Virus record (IMG/VR): IMGVR_UViG_3300008954_000106
Location: 1 to 40,986 of that record
DNA: 40,986 nt
Direction: 5' to 3' (one strand)
Source of the DNA: a virus
Position numbers and translations under genes: made by a program. Shown piece by piece: positions 22,648 through 32,600 of the stretch; the first letter of the stretch is position 1, and each line of letters starts with the position of its first letter. Under the pieces are notes generated by a model, which ran no database searches, was not told where the DNA came from, and worked only from the letters and a program-made list of their open reading frames with translations.

Positions 22648-24395
22648 TGCTTCAATTTACAGAAGAACAAATCAAGGACGAGATAGTCGCAGCACGAGCG
22701 TGGCGGGACAAGCACCTTGCGAGTTGGTCTGAGCAAGTAAATCGTTTTGCTGGAGCGTCGTATAAAGACTCATACAGTGGCGCAGCGTTGAACACCTCTG
22801 GCGACCCAGAGAACTTCGCGTATTCATACGTTGGGCTAGTGTTACCAAAGCTCGTGTACGATGTGCCGCGAGTAGAGATAGAAGCAGACGACCCAATCAT
22901 AGACGGGATGACAGCGGAGTTACTGGAGTCGGCGATGAACCGCTGGGCTGTCCGTTCAAGTTTACGCAAGAGTTTGGCGCGAATAGGAACGGATATGTTG
23001 TTCATGTGGGGCGTTGCGTTAGTGACACAAGAGCCAGTGAAGAGCCTGCGAAGAGTAGACCCACATCACATGGGAACATCTCCTCGTGTGTATCGCATCT
23101 CGCCAGAGCACTTTATATGTGACCCAGCAGCAGATTCATTTGATGATTCTAGATACATGGGGCACACGTATGCGTGTGACAAAGAAGACCTGATTGCAAT
23201 GGCAGAGGAGGAGGACTTCTATGACCTAGACGCAATCAATGACATTGAGGTGGATTCAGGGACGCAGGACTATATGTTCAAGTTTGGCGAGAAGAGAGAA
23301 GTGCCAGCACGAGAGCAAGTACTCATTACAGAGATTTGGGTTGCGGAGCTAGAACTAGAAGACCATCCCAAGGATGGCAAACACAACGGAACAATTTACA
23401 CGGTGGCAGAAGGCGGTGACGGTGAGGTGAAGATAATTGCTGAACCACGTCCTTACTTCGGTCCACCAACAGGTCCATACACATTGTTCGGTGCATACCC
23501 TGTACCGAGCGACCAATTTCCTTTGGGACCATTGACGGCAGCTGACCAACTCATAGGTGAGTTGAATATGCACCTCCGTTCAATGGGAACATCAGCAGCT
23601 GCGTACCGACGTATGGTAGCCGTAGACTCGACCGCAACAAAGTTCGCACAAGACATTGCAAACAAACCAGACCTCATGGTAGTACCTGTGGATAACTTGG
23701 ATAAAGATAAAGTGGTGCAACTTGAGATGGGTGGAGTCACGCAACAACAGATTGGTTACACAGAGCTCACGCAGAACAGGCTTGACCGTTTAACGGGATT
23801 GTCAGAAGTTATGCGTGGGAACATTCATGGTGACACAACTGCGACGGAAGTAACCACCGCAGCGTCATCGGCTGGTGTTCGTATTAGCTGGCTACAGCAA
23901 CAGTTCGCTGAAGCTGTGTCAGAAGTACTATGGAATGTGGGATGGTATCTGTGGCACGACAATCAAATTGAGATGCCGTTAGGTAAAGAGGGTATGAAGA
24001 TAATGGGTGGCTCAACTGTTAAGTGGAAGGGTGGTCGTAAAGATAGTTACGCTTCCATGTCACTTAGAGTTCAAGCACACTCCATGCAACGGGTTGACGA
24101 GGCGCTACAGCAGAAGAGAACTGTGGAGCTTCTTCAACTCGTTATGCAGGTAGGTCAAGCTGCGCCAGCGATGCCGTTTGTAGACTGGGCAAAACTGTTA
24201 GAGACAGTTGGTGACAGTTTGAATATGCCTGACCTTGGCAACATTATCAACTTAAAGAAAGCACAACAACCTATGATGCCACCAGAACAGGGTGGCGGTG
24301 AAACTGTAAGCCCATCAGCCGACTTAGGCGGTGCAATATCGGGCGCGATGAGAGGGGTGGGCGCGGGTAGTCCTAGAGGAAGGGCTATACGATGA
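22647..24395 (+). CDS. Portal protein
   Basis: 582 aa, a typical portal length. Near the N-terminus are FAYSYVGLVLPKLVYDVPRV and a helical stem region; the middle has YRISPEHFICDPAADSFDDS, RYMGHTYACDKEDLI and a hydrophobic loop region (FGPPTGPYTLFGAYPVPSDQ, then FPLGPLTAADQLIGELNMHL), followed by LDRLTGLSEVMRGNIHGDTTATEVT, a signature of podovirus-type portals. The C-terminus is Gly/Pro-rich. The portal forms the 12-fold ring for DNA entry and connects to the adaptor and terminase. Position after terminase and before scaffold and capsid fits. Confidence 0.92.
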   Translation: MLQFTEEQIKDEIVAARAWRDKHLASWSEQVNRFAGASYKDSYSGAALNTSGDPENFAYSYVGLVLPKLVYDVPRVEIEADDPIIDGMTAELLESAMNRWAVRSSLRKSLARIGTDMLFMWGVALVTQEPVKSLRRVDPHHMGTSPRVYRISPEHFICDPAADSFDDSRYMGHTYACDKEDLIAMAEEEDFYDLDAINDIEVDSGTQDYMFKFGEKREVPAREQVLITEIWVAELELEDHPKDGKHNGTIYTVAEGGDGEVKIIAEPRPYFGPPTGPYTLFGAYPVPSDQFPLGPLTAADQLIGELNMHLRSMGTSAAAYRRMVAVDSTATKFAQDIANKPDLMVVPVDNLDKDKVVQLEMGGVTQQQIGYTELTQNRLDRLTGLSEVMRGNIHGDTTATEVTTAASSAGVRISWLQQQFAEAVSEVLWNVGWYLWHDNQIEMPLGKEGMKIMGGSTVKWKGGRKDSYASMSLRVQAHSMQRVDEALQQKRTVELLQLVMQVGQAAPAMPFVDWAKLLETVGDSLNMPDLGNIINLKKAQQPMMPPEQGGGETVSPSADLGGAISGAMRGVGAGSPRGRAIR

Positions 24396-24688
24396 TATAC
24401 GAGTTTGAAAACATAGCGACAGGGGAGAAGAGGGAGTTCCATTATCAGATGGAATCAGCTCCTTCTATTGGTGAAATAATCAATAAGAACGGGGAAGAAT
24501 ACCGAAGAATACCTAGTTTCCAAGTAGACGCTGGCATGGAAGCCAAGATACATGGATACCCGTACGTTTCCCACTCACTACCCCGTAACCTAGAGGGTTG
24601 TGATACAAACAAAAAAGGCAAGCCAGTCATAACCTCGCGTAACCACGAGAGGGAGATAATGACTCGGCACAACCTTGAAAGAGACTAA
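24392..24688 (+). CDS. FmdB-like small protein lacking the zinc cysteines
   Basis: 98 aa, starting as ATGA over the portal stop. The N-terminus MIYEFENIATGEKREFHYQM resembles FmdB-type zinc ribbons of phages (M-P-I-Y-E-F-x-C-x-x-C), but the C-x-x-C pairs are missing; only one cysteine remains, near residue 70. The C-terminus GKPVITSRNHEREIMTRHNL is the conserved ending of the phage group, found between portal and scaffold genes. Function unknown; perhaps a head-assembly factor. Confidence 0.65.
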   Translation: MIYEFENIATGEKREFHYQMESAPSIGEIINKNGEEYRRIPSFQVDAGMEAKIHGYPYVSHSLPRNLEGCDTNKKGKPVITSRNHEREIMTRHNLERD

Positions 24689-24690
24689 TC

Positions 24691-25611
24691 ATGAGCGACG
24701 AACCTAACAACACAGAAGCCGTGACCGAGGAAGTGGTTGAAGATGCAGTAACTCCTTTGCTGCCAGACGGTGATGTCGCGATTGACGAGGACGCGGTTCT
24801 TGATGCGATACTTGCAGGAGAGCCAGTCCCCGAACCGTCTGTTGTTGAAGATAATTCAGCAGCAGATATTGCTAAGGAAGATGAACCCACTGAGGCAACG
24901 CCAGATGATGAAATGCTACGTGCGCTTCGTCGTGACGGTGTCCCTCAGTCGGTCATCGAACAGGTAAGTAACGACCCAGACTTGTTAGCTGAATGGGCTA
25001 CCAAAGCTCAGAAGAGACAGTCTGACGTTGATGCTTATACTGAGAAAATGAAGGCACTAGAACAAAGTGCCGAAGGCGGTGAGGAATCACCAGAAGAGTC
25101 GGATACACTTGAACCTACAGGTGCTGACGAAAAGTCTGCCGAGGAAACCATCCCGTTAGATGCGCTTGCCGACGAAGTCGGTGAGGAGGCGGTTGAGCCA
25201 ATTCGTAAGATGCAACAAGAGTTAACAGACTTGCGTTCGCAACTAGATGAAGCAAATCGTCGAGTGGTTATGTCTGAGGTGCAGTCTGCGGTGGAGCAGG
25301 CAGTGCCGACAGTTCTTGCAAAGTGGGGCGAGGTTACCAAAGACCAAAAGTCTAAAGTAATCGAGCGCATGAGCGAAATCGGGAAGACACAACCAAAGGC
25401 TTTTTCTAGCATAGAGGAACTAATGAGTGTAGCCGCAAAAGACGTGTTAGGTGAACCTTCGGTAACGAAGCGTTCCAAGACACCGAGCGCACCAAAGAGA
25501 GTACCAAAGCAATCGCGACCCGCGACTCAAGAGGAGTCAGAGGATGCAGCGCTTGATGTACTACTTTCTGGTGGGACACGCGAACAAGCTCACAACGCCT
25601 TTATGCGTTAA
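24691..25611 (+). CDS. Capsid scaffolding protein
   Basis: 306 aa, strongly acidic in the first 170 residues (many E/D with Pro/Ala), a helical middle (EAVEPIRKMQQELTDLRSQL) and a basic C-terminal end (SVTKRSKTPSAPKRVPKQSR) that would bind the capsid protein. It lies immediately before the major capsid gene. This composition and place match podovirus scaffolding proteins, which are removed before DNA filling. No protease motif is visible. Starts 2 nt after the preceding stop. Confidence 0.85.
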   Translation: MSDEPNNTEAVTEEVVEDAVTPLLPDGDVAIDEDAVLDAILAGEPVPEPSVVEDNSAADIAKEDEPTEATPDDEMLRALRRDGVPQSVIEQVSNDPDLLAEWATKAQKRQSDVDAYTEKMKALEQSAEGGEESPEESDTLEPTGADEKSAEETIPLDALADEVGEEAVEPIRKMQQELTDLRSQLDEANRRVVMSEVQSAVEQAVPTVLAKWGEVTKDQKSKVIERMSEIGKTQPKAFSSIEELMSVAAKDVLGEPSVTKRSKTPSAPKRVPKQSRPATQEESEDAALDVLLSGGTREQAHNAFMR

Positions 25612-25636
25612 TTATTAGATATGAAAGGAGTCAGTT

Positions 25637-26941
25637 ATGGCTGGCACTCCTGCGGATAAGTTCCGCGATTTCATGGAAGTAACAGGACCTGCATACTTAA
25701 CAGGTGCTGATACTATCATTAACGAGGCTGTCAAACGACGGTATTTGTGGGGCGACCTCGTAAAGGGGAAGGAACGCGCAATTCAAGGTGGCACGGAAAT
25801 CCGTGAAACACTAATGACAAGCGATGGCGCGACCTTCCAGTACTATCAACCAAACGAGACTTTCACATGGTCCAACCCTCAAGTACTCGATACAGTATCC
25901 GCTGATTGGCGATTCGCTGTTGACCACTTGGCATGGACAGACCACGAAGTTGAATTGAACGCTGGCGAAGGTATGTCAAACGATGCACTCAAGGTTGCAT
26001 ACAAACGACTCAAGCGAGCTAAAGAACAACGAATGGTTACATCACTTGTGAACGGTTTAGAAGAATCCCTATGGGCAAGCCCTTGGGGTATGTATGACGA
26101 AATGGAATCAAGTTCAGGTAAAACACCTTACTCAATTCCTGCGTTTATTACCGAAAACGGTAAATCAATGGGTGGCGAATGGAAGGGTAATACTCCTGCT
26201 AAAACTGCTGATTGGACAACTGTTGCAGGTATTGACCCTGATAACGAAGCAGTTTGGGGTAACCAAATTGTATTCTACTCAAGAGATTTAAGTGCAAACG
26301 CAACATCAGTTTCTAAATCATACGAAGAATATCACATCGACGAATCAACAGACACGACACATAATGTGTACGGTTTGATTACTGCGTTTGATGAAATGTT
26401 CTTGAAACTTGATTTCCGTGCACCTTCAACAAATGCAGAGTACTTTGAAAACGCTTCAATGAACCAACAAAAGATTGTTTGTTCACGTCGTGGTATCAAT
26501 GAGTACAAACGAGCTCTTCGCGATTCAAACGACCGTTTGGTATCAATGCAAGACGCTGCGTATTCAGCACCAGCATACAGTGGTATTCCACTAACCTATG
26601 CGTCACAACTAGACACAGCTGCTCTTTACAACAAAGACGCTGCTGGTGCAGTTCCTGACACATACACTGGTCGTGAAACAGAAGCGGACATTGTTCATAC
26701 AACCATTACTGGTGGTACTGAGTTTGATGACCTTACAATTGACAAAGGTGCTCGTTACTACTGGATTAACGGTGAGTATATGACACCGTTCGTTCACACT
26801 CGTCGTTATATGGTTAAGCACGATGTCATGCGACATCCAAATCAACCATTCACTAACATTCAACCTACTGACACTTGGTGGAACTTGCTACCTAGCTCGC
26901 GAATGCGACACGGTATTGTCTCACCTCGTAGAACTAGCTAA
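25637..26941 (+). CDS. Major capsid protein (probable HK97 fold)
   Basis: 434 aa, with AAAGGAG before the start. Features include AGTPADKFRDFMEVTGPAYL at the N-terminus, AWTDHEVELNAGEGMSNDAL, SLVNGLEESLWASPWG, AVWGNQIVFYSRDL, and GARYYWINGEYMTPFVHTRR with HPNQPFTNI near the end. This agrees with the large group of podovirus capsid proteins that sit after an acidic scaffold. The codon use differs from neighbours: more A/T-ending codons and mostly CGN arginine codons, as expected for a very highly expressed gene. The next gene is a decoration-type protein. Confidence 0.9.
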   Translation: MAGTPADKFRDFMEVTGPAYLTGADTIINEAVKRRYLWGDLVKGKERAIQGGTEIRETLMTSDGATFQYYQPNETFTWSNPQVLDTVSADWRFAVDHLAWTDHEVELNAGEGMSNDALKVAYKRLKRAKEQRMVTSLVNGLEESLWASPWGMYDEMESSSGKTPYSIPAFITENGKSMGGEWKGNTPAKTADWTTVAGIDPDNEAVWGNQIVFYSRDLSANATSVSKSYEEYHIDESTDTTHNVYGLITAFDEMFLKLDFRAPSTNAEYFENASMNQQKIVCSRRGINEYKRALRDSNDRLVSMQDAAYSAPAYSGIPLTYASQLDTAALYNKDAAGAVPDTYTGRETEADIVHTTITGGTEFDDLTIDKGARYYWINGEYMTPFVHTRRYMVKHDVMRHPNQPFTNIQPTDTWWNLLPSSRMRHGIVSPRRTS

Positions 26942-26958
26942 TAAGAAAGGATAATACT

Positions 26959-27393
26959 ATGAAACTTTCAAGCACAGCAGGAATGCAAGGAATTGGTTGG
27001 GCAACAGAAACATTTGTTGGCAAAGCATCTGAGGCTATCACTAAAGGGACAATTGTAGAGTGTACACTCACTGCACTTGACCCTGATGATGACCAAGAAG
27101 TTTCGATTTCAAATGGTTCTGGCGTAGGCATCTACGGTGTTGCTTTAGAAGACATTGCGTCAGGCGAAAGAGGACTATGTGCTCTTAGCGGCAAAGTTGA
27201 AGTCTTAGCTGGTGACACAGCGGCAGCTGGCACAGTAATTATGCCAAACTCTTCTGGTCAAGCTATTGCACACGCAGGTGATGACAACACTGTTGCAGTA
27301 GGCTTTCGAGTCGACGTAGGTGTTGTTGGTGCTTTAAGCACTTGCATCTTTAACGGCTTTGCTCCGCAAAGAACAGGCGACTTCGCAGCCTAA
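26959..27393 (+). CDS. Capsid decoration-like protein (DUF2190-type)
   Basis: 144 aa. Begins MKLSSTAGMQGIGWATETFV; the motif KGTIVECTLTALDPDDDQEV, GVGIYGVALEDIASGERGLC, ALSGKVEVLAGDTAAAGTVI resembles the DUF2190/decoration proteins that stud heads and cover the three-fold axes. It follows the major capsid gene by 17 nt with AAGGA before its start, and shares the capsid gene's A/T-ending codon use, indicating high expression. Confidence 0.75.
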   Translation: MKLSSTAGMQGIGWATETFVGKASEAITKGTIVECTLTALDPDDDQEVSISNGSGVGIYGVALEDIASGERGLCALSGKVEVLAGDTAAAGTVIMPNSSGQAIAHAGDDNTVAVGFRVDVGVVGALSTCIFNGFAPQRTGDFAA

Positions 27394-27395
27394 TT

Positions 27396-27439
27396 GAACC
27401 TATTGGTTCCGAACGGGGGGCTTTCTTCGGAGAGCCTCC
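27396..27439 (+). other. Two RNA hairpins after the capsid genes
   Basis: GAACC-TATT-GGTTC (27396-27409) is followed by a 10-bp hairpin GGGGGCTTTC-TTCG-GAGAGCCTCC (27416-27439) with a stable UUCG loop and two G-U pairs. No run of T follows, so it does not look like a classic intrinsic terminator. More likely it stabilises the capsid mRNA against 3' exonucleases or lowers read-through into the tail genes. Confidence 0.7.
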
Positions 27440-27464
27440 TACTCGCAACCATTGAGGAATAACT

Positions 27465-28379
27465 ATGACACTAACGTATAAGCAATTGCGCGACCATGTT
27501 CTACTCTCAGTAGGCGGTGACCCGTCCACTGTTGGTAGCACCACGGTGAATGACCGAATAGCGCAGATTGTTAACTTCGCAGGAGAACATTTGTTTTCAC
27601 GCGCGTGGAGGTTTAGGGAAAGAACAGCTTCAGGTCTTACGATAGAGGCAGCAGAAACAACAGGGTCTTACATAGACTTGCCTGCTGACTGTGGTGAAAT
27701 CATTTCGTTTGAACCGAGTAACTCTTGGTCGTCCTCTCTTAGCTTTGTTGACCCAGCGACATTCCAACATCTATCGACGGCTGGTATTGAGCCAGAGCTG
27801 AGCTATATTGTGACAATGGTGTTTGCTATTGATGCAAACACGTCCTTGCTTAAACCTAGACTTGACATATACCCAGCTGCTCCTACATCTACGTCTGTTA
27901 CTTTCTATGTTCGTTACAGGGCGAACTGGACGACGTTGACTGCTGGAAACCTAGACGGCACAGTCGAAACCAATCTAACAAACATATCACCGTACGTTGA
28001 GTCATTGTTGTTGGAATACATTCGAGCATTTGCTGAGGGTGGCGAAGATGGGACAACGCACCAGCGATTAGCGGAAGTAGATATGGGAATACTTTTAGAC
28101 CGAGCCCTTCGGAAGGATGGCACATTTGCTCCAGACTACGGACCATTGCCAGCTGCGGGAAATAGGAACACAGGACAGACGTACGCGGCAGGCACAGTGT
28201 CTGCTCCAGCTACAAGTAACATTCTTTGGAAGGGGACATGGTCTGCTTCAACGACATATTCCAAAGACGATTTAGTGCGATGGCAAGACACTGGTAACAC
28301 ATACATATCAATTCAGGACAGTAATTTGAATCAGACTCCTGATACGGATGCATACTGGGATTTGTTTGCAGGGACATAG
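27465..28379 (+). CDS. Head-tail adaptor with C-terminal carbohydrate-binding-like domain
   Basis: 304 aa. The first ~225 residues (YKQLRDHVLLSVGGDPST, VNDRIAQIVNFAGEHLFSRA, SYIDLPADCGEIIS, then VTFYVRYRANW and YVESLLLEYIRAFAEG) match podovirus adaptors of the T7 gp11 type, which join portal to nozzle. Residues about 248-300 (WKGTWSASTTYSKDDLVRWQ, GNTYIS, TPDTDAYW) form a chitin-binding-like beta module (W-x-G-x-W-x-x-x-x-x-Y-x-x-x-D-x-V) as in CBM 5/12, an uncommon addition to an adaptor. It may bind surface glycans near the vertex. Starts after GAGGAATA. Confidence 0.8.
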   Translation: MTLTYKQLRDHVLLSVGGDPSTVGSTTVNDRIAQIVNFAGEHLFSRAWRFRERTASGLTIEAAETTGSYIDLPADCGEIISFEPSNSWSSSLSFVDPATFQHLSTAGIEPELSYIVTMVFAIDANTSLLKPRLDIYPAAPTSTSVTFYVRYRANWTTLTAGNLDGTVETNLTNISPYVESLLLEYIRAFAEGGEDGTTHQRLAEVDMGILLDRALRKDGTFAPDYGPLPAAGNRNTGQTYAAGTVSAPATSNILWKGTWSASTTYSKDDLVRWQDTGNTYISIQDSNLNQTPDTDAYWDLFAGT

Positions 28380-28388
28380 GAATAACAC

Positions 28389-29654
28389 ATGGCTACACAG
28401 ATACAACTACGCAGAGACACAGAAGGTGACTGGAACACCGCTGACCCCACACTAGCAGAAGGTGAGATAGGTTTAATAATAGGTAGTTCTGGCGAGATAA
28501 CAGGCTTGAAGGTTGGCGACGGAAACACTCGCTGGGAAGCACTTAAACTTGCAGTTCCGATGTTAAGTGGCGTGGCGAATATACTTGAAGAATCTGATTC
28601 GTCCGCTAACCAACCTGTGGGTGGCACAGGTGGCGCAGGCGACGTGACGACGTTCTTGCTAAAAGGGTTGAGCGCGCAAAACGCGGCAGTGTTCGGAATT
28701 GAAGAAGCTAGTGGGACAGACCTTGTGCTTTCGATAGATAAAACAGGGGGCATCACCGCAGCGGCTGGCGTAAACGTCAGTGGCGGTTATGGTGATACTG
28801 GTCTAACAGTAGAGGATGATGGTACTGTAAAAACCAATAGCTATGTTCGAGCAGATGGGGTCATCGAGAGTGGTACGTATGCTACTACTGCGGGTGACGA
28901 TTCTGGCGCACAGTTAAAAGATAATACAGACCACGGTCAGCTGTTGATAAGTTCAAACTCATCTTCAACTCCAGCAGACGATACGGCAATCCATGTGAAC
29001 ACTAATGCGGCTGACGCATTTATCGTAAAATATGACGGTGATGTAACTACTACAGGCAGTGTTACAGCCACTGGGGTAGTATCTTGTGCCGACCCAGTTG
29101 GTGTCACTGACGTTGTAACAAAGCAGTGGGCAGCGACTAATTTGCTGAGTCGTGCTGTAGTAAATGAACAAAAAACCGCAACAGGTATCACGATTACTGC
29201 TTCTGGTGTTGGAGCGGGAACGCCAGTTTTAGTGGAAACGTGGGACACGTCGGCTGACACACATCTCGTCTCTGTACAGGGGTACGTAGTTCCAACTGGC
29301 ACTGCGTCGCAAACAACTCAAGGTGGAACAATATCGACACAGACAGTTATGTACCTACAGGCGTACAACGGCAGTACACCTCTTGGTAGGGCGGTAGGTA
29401 TGGGCTCGACCACAGGTCTTTTCGTAATGTCTGGACCGCAAGCAGGCAATGTTAGTACTGGTGCGTTTACAATCAACTTTAATACTTCCGCGCGAGACAT
29501 GGGAGGTCATTTTCAAATAAGCCATGACACAACGAAGGCTGACAGTATTAGGTTGTATGCGCAAGCAGAAATATTGTCAAATCAGTATGGTAGTGCAGGT
29601 GTGTCGTATACATTGAATGTGACTGCGACTTTAAGGGCAGTGGGGCAGACTTAA
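28389..29654 (+). CDS. Tail fibre / receptor-binding protein with Mtd-like N-terminus
   Basis: 421 aa. Residues 1-55 (TQIQLRRDTEGDWNTADPTL, AEGEIGLIIGSSGEITGLKV, GDGNTRWEAL) carry the Mtd_N-type motif that caps many phage fibres. The middle is Gly/Thr/Asp-rich beta-repeat (GYGDTGLTVEDDGTVKTNSY, GDVTTTGSVTATGVV), typical of fibre stalks. The C-terminal third (SVQGYVVPTGTASQTTQGGT, ANSV-less beta sheets ending LNVTATLRAVGQT) is a probable receptor-binding beta sandwich. Attachment to the tail rather than the head is inferred from the adaptor and nozzle genes on either side. Confidence 0.75.
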   Translation: MATQIQLRRDTEGDWNTADPTLAEGEIGLIIGSSGEITGLKVGDGNTRWEALKLAVPMLSGVANILEESDSSANQPVGGTGGAGDVTTFLLKGLSAQNAAVFGIEEASGTDLVLSIDKTGGITAAAGVNVSGGYGDTGLTVEDDGTVKTNSYVRADGVIESGTYATTAGDDSGAQLKDNTDHGQLLISSNSSSTPADDTAIHVNTNAADAFIVKYDGDVTTTGSVTATGVVSCADPVGVTDVVTKQWAATNLLSRAVVNEQKTATGITITASGVGAGTPVLVETWDTSADTHLVSVQGYVVPTGTASQTTQGGTISTQTVMYLQAYNGSTPLGRAVGMGSTTGLFVMSGPQAGNVSTGAFTINFNTSARDMGGHFQISHDTTKADSIRLYAQAEILSNQYGSAGVSYTLNVTATLRAVGQT

Positions 29655-29657
29655 ATA

Positions 29658-32600
29658 ATGCCAACCACTCAACTTCCCATCCCGATAAACGGTTACTCCG
29701 ACAGCCTGAACCATCAGCACGGAGCAGATGGGTTCTCTACATCTATGATGAACGTGATACCTATAGATAACTGGGAACACAGGAGACGTGTTGGCACACG
29801 CCAAGGTTTCGCAGCACTTGCAGACTTGGGTAATACCGACGACTACAATGTACAAGAGCTGCTGACGTACGAAGTGTATCGCGACACCAATATGGTAAAC
29901 GAGGTGTTGATAGTGTCTGGAGCAACGGGTGGTGACTCGGACACTGGCGTGTTCTATGTAGACAGCGCTGGTGATACGAACGATATTTTATACAGCGCAG
30001 TTGGCGCAACCGCCACAGTGACATTCACAGGTGTCCCCACTGTTGACCAAACTATAACTATGACTGACACAGCTGGCACATCAAAGACATACACAGCAAA
30101 GTTGGTGGAAACGCTAGCCAGCAATGAGTTCACAATAGGTGGCGTTGCAGCGACAGCGACAATTACTTTTACTGGCGCACCAGCTGTGGACGACACTATA
30201 ACCATCATAGACACTTACGGCACCTCTAAGACATACACGGCAAAGAGTGGAGAAACGCTGGCATCAGGTTACTTTGACAGAGACGGAACCACAACCGCTA
30301 TTGCACAAAGTTTGGAAGACTGCATCGAGCACGCGAGTGGTCACAACGGAACTATAACTTGCGATAGCCCAACAAACGTGCTTACTCTTACCCAAGTTGG
30401 GCTTGGGACAGGGGGCAACACTACAATTGCAACCAGTGCAGGCATATTAAATACAGCAGTTGTTAGTTTCGGCGGGGACTCTACTGTAGTTGCAGGTGCG
30501 AACACCGCCGCGGGAACAGCAACATCACTTGCCGCTTGTATTAACGATACTACTAATGGACACGGAAACACAATAACTGCGGTGGCGACTGATAAAGTAG
30601 TTGCTCTAACACAAGACGCAGTGGGAACAGCAACATCTACTGGTAACACAGACATAACGAGCACACTGAGCAATGCAACAGCAACCAACTTTAGTGGTGC
30701 CGCGTATGCGGCGGGTACAGGAAGAATACAAAAGTACGATGATGTTAGGGCGGTACAGTTTGGGGATACGGCATATCTGGTGACGGGTCGTCACTACTAC
30801 AAGATAGACCTATCTGCAACAACTCCAGTTATAGAAGAGTGGACGAACTACAACGGTTCTGGGGGAATGCCTACAGACGATGTAGGAAACAAGTGCTCAC
30901 TTATTACTATATTTGGTGGCAGAATCGTGATGTCTGGATTAAGTTCTAGTCGGAACAATTGGTTCATGTCAAAGATAGGTGACGCAGAAGATTGGACACC
31001 AACGGCATTATCTAGCAGTGATGCGCAGGCAGGCGACAGTTCGACAAACTTTGGAAAATTAGGTGAGCCGATTACAGCGATATTCCCGTTTGGGGAAGCA
31101 GGTCTGATGATGGCGGGTCGCAATACACTCACTTATTTAACAGCTGACCCAGTAGTCGGCGGGGCACAGTTCGTGAGAATGAGCAATGGTGTTGGGGTGA
31201 TGGGCGCAGATGCGTGGTGTCAAGGACCTGAGAAGACGTGCTATGTAGCAAGTGCCGACGGCGTGTACCTAATACAACCCAACGATTTTAATATACAACG
31301 TGGACGGAGCATAACTACTGGACGATTAGATGGTTTCTTTGGCGGTGTCAATCCTTCGGAAGTTGATTTGCATTTAGCGTATGACCCACCGCGCTCAACA
31401 ATACTTATGTTTGTGAATCGCGAGGATGACCCAGCCAATGTCGTACACTATCAGCACCACATCCCAACACAATCTTGGTGGACATTCAAAGTCTCTGACC
31501 CAAGAGTGGATGTCATAAGAGCAACGTGTCTGTACTCGCCAATCTCAGGAGAGAGGACAGGGCTTTGGGTTGGGTGCAAGTCTGGAAGGATAGCGACGCA
31601 GCCAAACTCTGGCGTTTTATCTTACGATGGTGGTTCGCATACAAGTCCTCTAAAAGCATTGGCAGACAATGCACCAGATGATGGCAAGGTTGCAATCTCC
31701 AGCAGACTCGCGTGGTCACCCATAAACGCGGGGTTAACGAATGAGCGTTTGCTGATGACAGAAATAGATGTGCTGCTCGATACACATGAAGTTACTTCAA
31801 CGGTAGGGATAACACCTGTTGGTCCGACACTCACACTGTACGGAGCAGAAACTGCGCAGACCCTTTCGGGCGTGTCTGGTGACATACTTGTAACTGAAAC
31901 ACAACTTGTGATAGATGGCGGTGAAGGAGTGTTTGTAGCAGACAATCCCTCCACAAGTTTCGACTGTGGCAACGCAGATGCCAACGCATATGCGATTATC
32001 ACTGTTGCTGATGGAGACGCAACGGACGACCATGGAATCGCGGAACTACAATACATAACAACAACAAGCACAGCGGGCGTGACAAAGACTTATGTTGTAA
32101 CTGACACTAACGCTGGCGGTGTAGCAACAGGTGCAGTACTAGCAGAAGGCAGCGATTACGGAAGCGGGACTATTCCAGCTGGGCACGCTTTAATTGGCGC
32201 CATTGCTGTGGGTATTAACACGACTGGAAGTATTGCAACTGCTAATGCCTTTTTGGTTGAACTAAAAGCTGCAATAAATCACGCCAATGGACACAATGCT
32301 GGTTCGGCAGATAGCGTGTTTGCTATTACAGGTCCACCACCAGTTGCTGATGGCGAACAGTCTATAACATTGACTCAAGCCGTAGCTGGTCGTGGAGGCA
32401 ATAGACCTATAACAGAAACGATAGCCAGCTCCGTCACGATACCATCCGTGTTTGTCGGCGGTCAAGAAACGACTATTGGCACAGAGTACACGCCAGCAAT
32501 CGAGGCGACTATCTCGTTACACAACAGTGTAATAGCATCCTTGAACACAAAACAGCTAGTGCTAAATGATTTGTCCAGCGGCACTACGGCTGTGACCCTG

